Below, one piece after another: positions 26,261-34,129 of a stretch of 55,772 nt of DNA. Where the stretch lies: contig JABSOQ010000007.1 of the NCBI GenBank assembly GCA_013216195.1, positions 1 to 55,772 on the forward strand. Reading direction: 5' to 3'. The translations under genes were made by a program, and so were the position numbers. Positions within the stretch are counted from its first letter, which is position 1, and each line of letters starts with the position of its first letter. The stretch comes from Bdellovibrionales bacterium. GTDB taxonomy: Bacteria > Bdellovibrionota > Bdellovibrionia > Bdellovibrionales > UBA1609. The notes under the pieces are model-generated. The model saw only the letters and a list, made by a program, of their open reading frames with translations, was not told the DNA's origin and ran no database searches.

Positions 26261-27031
26261 ATGGGTTTTCAGTTTTCGCTATTTTCAAATCTTAGGCTCG
26301 ATGAACATAAAGCCTGGTTGCAGTCTCTTGACCTTCAGGTCAAGAGAAGGGCCTATCAAAAAACGATCACCCTTCGAGTCGACAGAGTGGGCGGTGTACG
26401 TGTCGGCTGCTCGAAAACCTGCCCTATGCGAGAGGTAGAGCGTTTCTTGATCAAAAATCGGACTTGGATCGAAAAGAGTTTGAAAGAGGCACAGACGCAT
26501 CAGGCACGTTACCCTAAAAAGACGTTCTGTGATGGTGAGGAGTTTCTTTTTTTGGGTAACCGATTGAGGCTCAGGCATAAGCAAACAACGAAAGCGAAAC
26601 CAAGATTTGATTTTCAAAGTGGTGAGATGAGGCTGTCGCTAAGCCACAGAGGTTATGACTTGTCACAGGTCTCTGAGTATCAAAAGGCCATGGTCACGTT
26701 TTACAAGAGATCGGGGTCGACACTATTGACCAAAATGGTTGAAGAAAACGCTAATAGAATGGGGCTCAAGCCAAACAAGCTTAGTTTTAGGTCTCAAAAA
26801 TCGAGATGGGGTAGCTGTTCGAGCCAGGGTAACATCTCTCTAAATTGGCGATTGGTTTGTGCACCTGCTCGGGTGGCGAATTATGTAGTGATTCATGAAT
26901 TGGCTCATCTTCAACATCATGATCATTCAGCACGTTTTTGGTCTTTGGTTGAACAATACTGCCCAGAGTACAAAGCCTGCAAAAACTGGCTAAATCATAA
27001 TCAGTTCGAATTCGATTTCTTAAACGTTTAG
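26261..27031 (+). CDS. YgjP-like (DUF45/WLM family) zinc metalloprotein (256 aa)
   Basis: The C-terminal half has the family signature RWGSCSSQGNISLNWRL (about 182-198), then HELAH (212-216) with His222 of HHDHSARFW, giving a zinc site of the HExxH-plus-distal-His type. The N-terminal strands and the FLIKNRTWI segment fit YgjP. Biochemical role is poorly known; hydrolase activity is family-level knowledge. Start ATG 26261 lacks a clear ribosome site, and a hairpin around 26233-26255 lies just upstream. The radical SAM gene starts 56 bp after its stop. Confidence 0.88.
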   Translation: MGFQFSLFSNLRLDEHKAWLQSLDLQVKRRAYQKTITLRVDRVGGVRVGCSKTCPMREVERFLIKNRTWIEKSLKEAQTHQARYPKKTFCDGEEFLFLGNRLRLRHKQTTKAKPRFDFQSGEMRLSLSHRGYDLSQVSEYQKAMVTFYKRSGSTLLTKMVEENANRMGLKPNKLSFRSQKSRWGSCSSQGNISLNWRLVCAPARVANYVVIHELAHLQHHDHSARFWSLVEQYCPEYKACKNWLNHNQFEFDFLNV

Positions 27032-27087
27032 CCTGACTTCGTATCTTTAATAGACTGCTCTACACCTTCGGGTTGCATTGAGTTAAC

Positions 27088-28395
27088 ATGGTTGTAGTGA
27101 AAGACATTAAGCCATTTGCTGCACGTTCATCACAGAATCACTCCAGTACGCAAAACGAACTTAAACAACCCTGCACGAGAAAGTGGACAGACATTAAGAT
27201 CTCTGTTTGGGATGGTGTCGCCTCGGTTTGTGGTTTGGCGAAGCCAATTCAGCTCAACGAGCTGGTTGACCCACACAACAGCCCAGAGGTTATGCGAGAT
27301 AGGCTGAGAATGCTAAGCGGCTGTTGGCCAGCTTTGGGTAGAGGTTGTGAGGGGTGTCAGCGACAAGAGCAACTCGGCATAAAAAGCGAAAGGCAGAGGT
27401 CTGATGAATCGGTGGCGAGGCCTAACAAAGGCAGCCATATCGATAAACACCATTTCGATTCTTTGTCTGCAGAGCCTGAGAACTTAAAGCTGATGTTTCG
27501 TAACAAGTGCAATATGAAGTGTGTTTACTGTAGTTCTTCGAGGTCAAGCTCGTGGCAGATAGAGAACAGCTTGTACGCACCTGAGAATTCGCTAGTTAAC
27601 TTCGATACAGATTCGCTAAATGTGCGCGATGAAAAATACCAGCGGCACCTTGCCTTTACTTGGCGGTGGTTGAAAAAGCACTCGCAAAGCCTCAAATCAC
27701 TTCATATCTCGGGTGGTGAGCCTTTTTTGCAAAGCGAGGTCTGGCATCTGGTTGAGTACCTGACTGAGAATCCTCACCCTGAGCTCAAGGTCACAATAGT
27801 TTCAAATCTTCAAATTGAGTCAAAGAGCTTTCAGGCAGGTTTGCGTAGGCTCAGAAAGCTTAGAGAGGTGGTTGCTGGGTTACAGTTGATCTGTAGCATC
27901 GACTCCTGGGGAGAGCCTAGCGAGTACATACGTTTTGGGCATGAAGTCTCGCAATTCGAAAATAACTTTCAGCAGGTGCTCTCGCTTTCTGAAAAGATTG
28001 ATGTTTCAATTTCGACGACATTGACAGCATTGAATGTCAGTCATCTACCTGTCTTAACAGATCAAGTTTACCGATGGCTTCATAAAAGACAATTTGATTG
28101 GAGCTTCAAAAGGTGTAAAAGCCCTGCAAGGCTCGACCCAGCAGTTTTACCTGTTGAGATTTCTGAGCAGCCGATGCTGCAGACTCTTGCCGAGTGCGAG
28201 AGACTTTTTGGTGGGCGTGCTTGCATAAATGAGCAAAGAGAACTTTTTCTTGAAATACTCAATGAGCCTGAAAACCCAAGACTACTTTTTGCGCTTACTG
28301 AATACCTAAACGAGCTTGATACAAAGAGATCTACCAATTGGCAGGAGATGTTTCCATTTTTGGCAGGTCTGATTACTCCCATAAAAGCCAGCTGA
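27088..28395 (+). CDS. twitch/SPASM-like domain-containing radical SAM protein (435 aa)
   Basis: The AdoMet [4Fe-4S] cluster motif C-x3-C-x2-C is at Cys141, Cys145 and Cys148 (NKCNMKCVYC), and GGEP at 209-212 is the AdoMet amino-group motif. Before the core, Cys79, Cys87 and Cys90 with the flanking MRDRLRMLSG and QEQLGIKSERQ resemble the twitch auxiliary-cluster element of family members in which it precedes the TIM barrel. The substrate is unknown; no precursor peptide is recognised beside it, although the small exported protein at 28626 follows. The ATG lacks an obvious ribosome site. Two hairpins end the transcript. Confidence 0.85.
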   Translation: MVVVKDIKPFAARSSQNHSSTQNELKQPCTRKWTDIKISVWDGVASVCGLAKPIQLNELVDPHNSPEVMRDRLRMLSGCWPALGRGCEGCQRQEQLGIKSERQRSDESVARPNKGSHIDKHHFDSLSAEPENLKLMFRNKCNMKCVYCSSSRSSSWQIENSLYAPENSLVNFDTDSLNVRDEKYQRHLAFTWRWLKKHSQSLKSLHISGGEPFLQSEVWHLVEYLTENPHPELKVTIVSNLQIESKSFQAGLRRLRKLREVVAGLQLICSIDSWGEPSEYIRFGHEVSQFENNFQQVLSLSEKIDVSISTTLTALNVSHLPVLTDQVYRWLHKRQFDWSFKRCKSPARLDPAVLPVEISEQPMLQTLAECERLFGGRACINEQRELFLEILNEPENPRLLFALTEYLNELDTKRSTNWQEMFPFLAGLITPIKAS

Positions 28396-28440
28396 GGGCT
28401 AGCTGGCGCCATCACAGTTAGAACCTCTTAGGTTCTTTTC
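28388..28440 (+). terminator. terminator of the radical SAM gene (two hairpins)
   Basis: CCAGCT...AGCTGG at 28388-28406 overlaps the stop codon, and AGAACCT-CTT-AGGTTCT at 28420-28436 is followed by a T-rich tract. Confidence 0.75.
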
Positions 28441-28625
28441 TTGTCTAAAAGATTTTCAGGTGTTCGGCTAAATAGGCACCAATTCTGATGTCTCAATTTG
28501 AGATCAGTGACCCGAGACGATAAGCGACTAATATCAGTTACAAATCCTCTTGCCAGTTGTGGCCTGCTCTGGCACGAACGGTGCTCTTATCTAGACCTAG
28601 GAATGAGCCGAAAAGCTAAGTAGAG

Positions 28626-29132
28626 ATGCCGATGAAAACAATGAGAATGATTGATAAGTTAACATTAGCCGCGATAGCCACTTTGGCTATTACTGCCATC
28701 GCTCAAGACAACTCAAGCGTCTGGAACAAGCTGAGCGTATGGGAGCAGAGTAAGCAGCAGCAAAACAAGGTCGAAGGCGTGGTTAAGACTTTTGCTCATG
28801 ACGAAAGTGCCAATCGCTACGTCATTAAAGTGAAAACCAGTGAGGGCTTCAAAACTCTTAAGATCTGCAATGATGGTATTCAATCAGCCTCGAATCAATC
28901 TGACTTCACCGGCAAGAACCCAAACCTTGATACTCTTCAGCAGGCCATGGACAAAGGCAAAAAAGTCTCTGTCACATACGGTGGCAATTGGGATAAATGC
29001 ATCAAAGGCATTCAAGTCGAGAAAGCCGAAGAGAGTGATACCGCTCAAGGTGATGTGGATACAGAAGACACTGCCGAAGGTGAAGTCGAAACTGAAGAGT
29101 CTGCCTCCGAAGAGGGCTTCGCAGATCTTTAG
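28626..29132 (+). CDS. small exported acidic protein of unknown function (168 aa)
   Basis: Signal peptide ends at about AIA-Q (residue 26). The middle (about 40-125) is a small strand-rich domain with two cysteines (LKICND and DKCIKG) that could be a disulfide pair. The last 40 residues are very acidic with repeated T-A-E-G/T-E-E type motifs, likely disordered. Four in-frame ATGs (28626, 28632, 28641, 28647) are possible starts. I do not recognise a family. It is convergent with the HExxH gene that ends 23 bp downstream. Confidence 0.7.
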   Translation: MPMKTMRMIDKLTLAAIATLAITAIAQDNSSVWNKLSVWEQSKQQQNKVEGVVKTFAHDESANRYVIKVKTSEGFKTLKICNDGIQSASNQSDFTGKNPNLDTLQQAMDKGKKVSVTYGGNWDKCIKGIQVEKAEESDTAQGDVDTEDTAEGEVETEESASEEGFADL

Positions 29133-29154
29133 GTCAATTTGTGGGAAGAGCTTT

Positions 29155-30204
29155 TTATCTAATCGATTCGGCTTCCACCTTTTCAAACCAGCCCTGATAA
29201 ATGATATCGAGCTCTCGAAGCCGGTCTCTATTTATTAGAAGAGATTGATCAAATGGCCTTAGACCTCTCCTCATTTCGAAGAGCATTGGAACATTAATCG
29301 CGCGAAATTCTACAAGTGGAGACTCATTATCAGGCAGATGTAGGCTGTTCCTAAAAAGATCTCGACCCAAGGTGTTTAAGAACCTGTCGGCTCGCTCATC
29401 TTCAGATAAGGGTTCGAACCCGAGTTGCCTTAAATTAAGTAAGTAAGCTCTCGTTTCAATCATAAAATGAAACCATTGATACGGAATGACCCAAACGCCA
29501 GCCTCTAAGGTTGGCCGCAGAAGGTCTGGTGGGCGATAGCCCGATGCAATTCGGTCAGCAATTCTCATCAAATCAGCCACGTGAAGTAGTTCGTGAAAAA
29601 GCGTGCGGTTGAAGTCCGAAAGGTCATGTGTCATGTGCTTTGGGTTAAACAGAATGTCGAAGCTGTTCGAGGTAGCTCCAGAAGACTTGTCTCGGGCTAT
29701 TTGCAAAAATTCTTCGAAAACGTCTTGAGGCAGCTCGCCTTTATCGGGGTCGATCTTGTTTAAAACGAAGCCAGGTTGGGCTAGGTCAAATACAGTAGCT
29801 CCGAGGGCGGGCTCTAGGCCTGAGCCTGGTTTGGCATTGAGCTTGGGTTCAGGCAAAAATATTCTGATTTTAGAGAGGTCGGCTTTTAAGACAAGATAGC
29901 TAAGGGCTTGAACAAGGTTAGAGCGCTGATCAGTACTCATAAGTGCTTGTTTGAAGGTTTCGCTGATGTGGGCCCAGGTTGCACTTCTCTCAGTTGTTCC
30001 GTCTTGAGTGAGTACCTCTTCAAGGGTAGCGTACTCGACGGTTCCTTCGCCGGCGTAGTATTCGCCGACAACGCTCGCCGCACGAGAATCGCTGAGTTCT
30101 TGGCCGCAGGTGCTCACATTGCCAAAACCACTTTTGTAAAACAGCTGACCAGCCTCTGCGAGGCCAGAAAACAGAACTACGAAGGTGATGAAACAAAACT
30201 TCAA
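29155..30204 (-). CDS. exported putative zinc metalloprotease, HExxH type (about 349 aa)
   Basis: HELLH with flanking LFHELLHVADLM fits a zincin active site, and a Glu 42 residues after its second His, in ETRAYLLNLRQL, is a probable third ligand. The same layout occurs in the 36793 protein. I prefer the TTG at 30204: AAAGG lies 7 nt upstream and translation then begins directly with a signal peptide (KFCFITFVVLFSGLAEA-G); a longer frame from the TTG at 30246 is possible. No known peptidase family is recognised. It is divergent from the 30559-38064 operon across about 350 bp. Probably periplasmic or secreted. Confidence 0.7.
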   Translation of the reverse strand: MKFCFITFVVLFSGLAEAGQLFYKSGFGNVSTCGQELSDSRAASVVGEYYAGEGTVEYATLEEVLTQDGTTERSATWAHISETFKQALMSTDQRSNLVQALSYLVLKADLSKIRIFLPEPKLNAKPGSGLEPALGATVFDLAQPGFVLNKIDPDKGELPQDVFEEFLQIARDKSSGATSNSFDILFNPKHMTHDLSDFNRTLFHELLHVADLMRIADRIASGYRPPDLLRPTLEAGVWVIPYQWFHFMIETRAYLLNLRQLGFEPLSEDERADRFLNTLGRDLFRNSLHLPDNESPLVEFRAINVPMLFEMRRGLRPFDQSLLINRDRLRELDIIYQGWFEKVEAESIR

Positions 30205-30558
30205 CTTAAAGCCTTTCAAAAAATCTCCCACAAAAGCTCTATACAAGGGCCAGACCAGTTAGGCGGGGACATTGAAATCCAGGCTCCGCTAGGTCATTAC
30301 GGTAAGATAGAGCCTTTGCTTTGTGTAAGCCTTATCAGTCGATGGCAAAAATTGTCAGGCTTCTCCGGCTCGGGTGACCAAAAGGCGCGATAGGCCATTT
30401 TTTTCAGGGTCATTGGTCAACAAGCCCTATCTCAGTAGTGGCATTAATCTTGTAAATGTAGGCCACGATCAAAAGGTTTAAATATCAGGTAATTGCCTGA
30501 ACAAATTGGCAAAATCCCAGATTCAAGTATGAAACTGGTTATCGAGGAAGGTTGACTG
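30205..30558. promoter_or_regulatory. shared divergent promoter region of the two zincin-containing transcription units
   Basis: This 354-bp gap separates the leftward zincin gene from the rightward five-gene run. On the plus strand TTGGCA (30506-30511), 16 bp, TATGAA (30528-30533) is a fair sigma70 promoter ending about 25 bp before the 30559 ATG, which has GAGGAAGG as ribosome site. ATTGCC...GGCAAA around 30493-30512 is an inverted repeat overlapping that -35 and could be an operator. The minus-strand promoter was not found. Confidence 0.45.
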
Positions 30559-31527
30559 ATGCCATTTGCACTTCAGTTGGCGTTGATTGTATCAATGCTC
30601 ATCTTAACTAGCGTGACTGCTTTCGCCGAAACTTGCGGCGATTCAGATCTCTATCGGTCGCTACAGGCCGCAATTACAAAGCGAACCCAACTTGAAACCA
30701 CTATGCAAATGGTTTCGGCCGCAGATGAAGCCTTTGTTCCAGGGCAAGATTTACATCTAAGAATGCCGAGGGCTGATGATCTTCTTGTCATCGAAGACGA
30801 CTCTAGCGACAACCCCTGGCAAAAGTTCAAAGAATCGACTCGAGAGTCACTTTCTCAATTCGACAAACTCTACGGCGGAGCCATAGTCGAACAGCTCTAC
30901 AAACGTTCTATTGGCTATGAAAAAGATCTCGATCGAGACTATGTGTTGGTGTATCTGGGCCCGAGCACTAAGTTGTCTTTGATAGTGGCCACAGAAGAAG
31001 AGCTCCTGTCATTGAAAGCGAAAATTCAACAGGCCTACGAGGCTAGTGAAAAGCGGGTTGAAGACGATCCTGCGACCTCGCGAAACGCTTCGGGCTTGTT
31101 AAACGTGATTGATGGAATCATAGCTGACAAAAACTACATTTTGCCTTGCGAGGCTGAAAAGCTAAATGAGCTTCTTCTATCAGACAGCTTTAGCGAATCA
31201 ATTGAGCGCTTTTGCAGTGCCAGACATGAAGCCAACCGGCCGGTTGATTATGGCCCTATGTGCACTTTTGGAGCAGCCGAAGACCCGCCTAGATTTGTTG
31301 AGAGAGAGTCGATTTGTGCTCTTGAAAATGTCAATCGTAAGTCGGTGAGCCCTCTTCCTGAGTTCGAGGTTTCTGAGAGCTACTTGATGTTTATTTATGG
31401 CTACAAAGTGAGACAGCGATTTCATTTGCGAGTGCAGGGTCAGCAGGGCCCTAGAGGTTCAATACCTTTGAGTGTTCGACAAGATCTTCGATTTAGACTG
31501 TTTGGGAGGCTGAACAGTGTCGAGTAG
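30559..31527 (+). CDS. exported protein of unknown function, first gene of a five-gene run (322 aa)
   Basis: Signal peptide (MPFALQLALIVSMLILTSVTAFA, cleavage after 23). The mature protein is helical, acidic in the first half and contains several Cys (TCGDSD, LPCEAEK, FCSAR, MCTFG, ICALE) that suggest disulfides outside the cytoplasm. No family recognised. Its 3' end overlaps the next gene by 11 bases, so the two are translationally coupled. Confidence 0.75.
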   Translation: MPFALQLALIVSMLILTSVTAFAETCGDSDLYRSLQAAITKRTQLETTMQMVSAADEAFVPGQDLHLRMPRADDLLVIEDDSSDNPWQKFKESTRESLSQFDKLYGGAIVEQLYKRSIGYEKDLDRDYVLVYLGPSTKLSLIVATEEELLSLKAKIQQAYEASEKRVEDDPATSRNASGLLNVIDGIIADKNYILPCEAEKLNELLLSDSFSESIERFCSARHEANRPVDYGPMCTFGAAEDPPRFVERESICALENVNRKSVSPLPEFEVSESYLMFIYGYKVRQRFHLRVQGQQGPRGSIPLSVRQDLRFRLFGRLNSVE

Positions 31528-33511
31528 GTTTTGGTTTATAGTTCTTGTTATAATGTGTCTACCGAGCCTGGCGAATGCTCAGCTCGCTGGGGTTTATCAC
31601 TCTTTGCTAACAAGAACTGATTGCCCTCAGCAGGCGATAATTGAAACAGAGCAGGGCTACCGTAACTTCTTTCAAAACTATTCGAACGCACTGTTAGATA
31701 CTCAAGATAATACCTGCGACATCATTTTTTCTCTAAACATGACCAGCTACATTCGGCATTTGATTCTTGCTGACAAACAAGACGCCTACAATGATTTCTT
31801 TGGGGTGTTGGTAGACGAGTATGACAAGGCAGCTTTAGAAGACGTAGGGGCTGGCCGAGTTTGCGCTGAAGCAGGTGCAGATGGCAGCGTTCATGTTGAA
31901 AACATTCAGATCTGTCGATCTGACAGAATGGTTGAAGTTGCCGATATTGCGAACCGCGTTTGGTATGAGTTCTTTTTTAGAGAGCAGGCTCAGCAAAGCG
32001 CCTTAGGTAGCTCTTTTGTTACCCTCGGTGTGGGCGCTCTGTTTTATGGGGCCTTAGCTTATAAAATTAGTAACTTCCGCACCAAGATCACAAAAATAGT
32101 AAAGCACGTTAAAACCCTTATAAGGCGCCCACAAACTGTAACTGTCACTGGGCGATCTGCAGCTGTAGGTGGTGCTGTTGCCACCACTGGCGAAAAAGAA
32201 GTGGAGATTGTCAGATCAACCACTGATTACCCCTCGCCTATGGAGTACTTCAACGGCGATCGAACTCGAGCTCAGCGGGTTGGTGACAAACTCTACGGAG
32301 TTCTTCGAAATGGGCTTACTGGGTTTGCCAATTTTATCTTCTCATTTTCAATGCTCGTCACTGGTGAAGATGATCTTCTTTTCGAAAATGAGCAGCTGTT
32401 GGGCTATCAGATGTCGAGTGGTGCCGAAGAGGCGAGAGACATTTTAATTACTTTCACGTTCGCAATGGCTCCATACGTGCTGGGCGAGAAGATTGCTGAG
32501 CGCATTATGGGTGATTGGTTTACAGACAAAACCTTAGACCCACTGCCCGAAAACGCCTGTAGGTCGACTCTAGTAAAACGCAATTTTACGCGTGCAGGCC
32601 GATGGCTTGGCAGATTTGGTGTTGGCGTCGTAGCCGGTACTACAGCTGCGATTGGCTTGAACTTGACCGCTATCAGCGCTCTCGAGCGAAAGCAGTTCGA
32701 GATGAAAATCAACAATGCCTTTGCAGAGGTTGAGCGACTCAAAGCGCGAATAAGAGAGATCAACGACCCGACTGATCCACTAGTCTATCGGCTAACGCAA
32801 GAGCTAGTCGATTTGGCGACAGTGCAGTTGGTACCGACCCTTGTGGGCGGCCGAATGCTTGCTCTTGATAAGGTTAAAAAAGAGCACGAATCGAGCATGA
32901 TGTGCGGAGTGCTCAGTGATTATTATAGAGGCCGCCATCTCACGACAGATGTTGACCGTGAGAACAAGGCAAGACCTGTAGAATTTGAAGAAAAGGTAGA
33001 TGAGGTTTTTGCTAACGAAGTCACATCTGGCTACTTCGACCGAGGCTGGGGCCTGCTGATGGACACCTTGGCCTTCATTCGTGGTTTTGATCAAGAAGAG
33101 TATCATGGCTTGAAGACACCAATATACGATTTGCAAGACCAGCTACTCCACTACAGAACAGCCACGCGCTACAACCTGAGGCTGAGGGGCCGGCACGCCT
33201 TTGCAGTTGGCAAGTACAGCGGGCATGCTAGAGCTCTATCTGTGATCAAGAGAGATTATCAAGCGCCACCAAAAGGTGTGGTTGAGAATGTGACCGAAGC
33301 TGAATGGCAGTCTTTCTTTCAAGCGCAAGATCACTTCAACATGGCTAAAGAAGAGTTGGCTGATGATGATCTGGGCGTGAGCTGTTTACCTCTGTATTTA
33401 GATAAAGTGACTCACTACAACTTATTTTTTGACAACGACAAGTACCAAAGTCATGTGCCATGCAGTGTGAACCACCCATCGGTGAATGCAGAGTTTTGTA
33501 AAGCAAATTGA
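31517..33511 (+). CDS. membrane protein of unknown function, second gene of the run (664 aa)
   Basis: GTG start with GGGAGG 7 nt upstream, inside the end of the preceding gene. It has an N-terminal signal peptide (ending ANA-Q at 21) and then about four hydrophobic segments in the middle third (GVGALFYGALAY, FIFSFSMLVTG, ILITFTFAMAPYVLG, VGVVAGTTAAIGLNLT). A largely helical, charged C-terminal half follows, with Cys near the end. The layout implies an inner-membrane protein with large periplasmic parts. No family recognised; the 886-residue protein two genes on has a similar plan (signal peptide, central membrane pair, long soluble tail). Confidence 0.75.
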   Translation: MSSRFWFIVLVIMCLPSLANAQLAGVYHSLLTRTDCPQQAIIETEQGYRNFFQNYSNALLDTQDNTCDIIFSLNMTSYIRHLILADKQDAYNDFFGVLVDEYDKAALEDVGAGRVCAEAGADGSVHVENIQICRSDRMVEVADIANRVWYEFFFREQAQQSALGSSFVTLGVGALFYGALAYKISNFRTKITKIVKHVKTLIRRPQTVTVTGRSAAVGGAVATTGEKEVEIVRSTTDYPSPMEYFNGDRTRAQRVGDKLYGVLRNGLTGFANFIFSFSMLVTGEDDLLFENEQLLGYQMSSGAEEARDILITFTFAMAPYVLGEKIAERIMGDWFTDKTLDPLPENACRSTLVKRNFTRAGRWLGRFGVGVVAGTTAAIGLNLTAISALERKQFEMKINNAFAEVERLKARIREINDPTDPLVYRLTQELVDLATVQLVPTLVGGRMLALDKVKKEHESSMMCGVLSDYYRGRHLTTDVDRENKARPVEFEEKVDEVFANEVTSGYFDRGWGLLMDTLAFIRGFDQEEYHGLKTPIYDLQDQLLHYRTATRYNLRLRGRHAFAVGKYSGHARALSVIKRDYQAPPKGVVENVTEAEWQSFFQAQDHFNMAKEELADDDLGVSCLPLYLDKVTHYNLFFDNDKYQSHVPCSVNHPSVNAEFCKAN

Positions 33512-33557
33512 TTTTTTAATTTGACCAATTTTTAAAGTTCTACAAAAGGAGAAAAGA

Positions 33558-34124
33558 ATGAAAAGTTGGATGACAATAGTAGCCGCGGTTGTTTGCGCGC
33601 TATCAGTGAGTGCTGCGAACGCACAAGAATCAAACACGTTAACGTTTCAGATCGACCCTCAGTTTGGTATCGATCAGACTCAAACAGAAGCAGCGAGAGC
33701 TGTCGAAAGAGCTGGTATCACAGCTTCAGTTATTCTTTTGGGTTCTCGTTGTACTGGCGAAAGTGCTATCGACACATGGGCCAACAGAATTCTAATGATC
33801 GAAGCTGGTTCTAAGGGCGCGACTTTCGATCTTAACCTTCAAGGTATCGGTGCCGGTGCAATGATGGGTATGGAGACAATGGTTGGTGCTGTTCAGGTTC
33901 TTGAGGCTATCCGTGGTTGGAGAACAGACGGTAGTGATGTTGTAGCCCCATTCTGCGATACACTTTCTGGTCTAATGGTAATGTCTTATGGCCTAGAGCA
34001 CGGTAAGAACATGGACGCTGTGAAAGAGTCTTTGCGCACAGTTTACAACTTTCCAGAAGCTGCGGCTAACCGCGTTCAAGAGATCTATCAAAGTGTGGTT
34101 GGTCCTGCGGAAGTTGCAGAGTAA
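33558..34124 (+). CDS. small exported protein of unknown function, third gene of the run (188 aa)
   Basis: Strong ribosome site (AAAGGAG) and clear signal peptide (MKSWMTIVAAVVCALSVSAANA, cleavage after 22). The mature domain has two Cys (SRCTG, PFCDT), a Gly/Met-rich stretch (GIGAGAMMGMETMVGAV) and helical ends. Codons look optimised, suggesting that this is the most highly expressed member of the run (inference). The gap to the previous gene is 46 bp and to the next 5 bp. Confidence 0.8.
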   Translation: MKSWMTIVAAVVCALSVSAANAQESNTLTFQIDPQFGIDQTQTEAARAVERAGITASVILLGSRCTGESAIDTWANRILMIEAGSKGATFDLNLQGIGAGAMMGMETMVGAVQVLEAIRGWRTDGSDVVAPFCDTLSGLMVMSYGLEHGKNMDAVKESLRTVYNFPEAAANRVQEIYQSVVGPAEVAE

Positions 34125-34129
34125 ATAAT

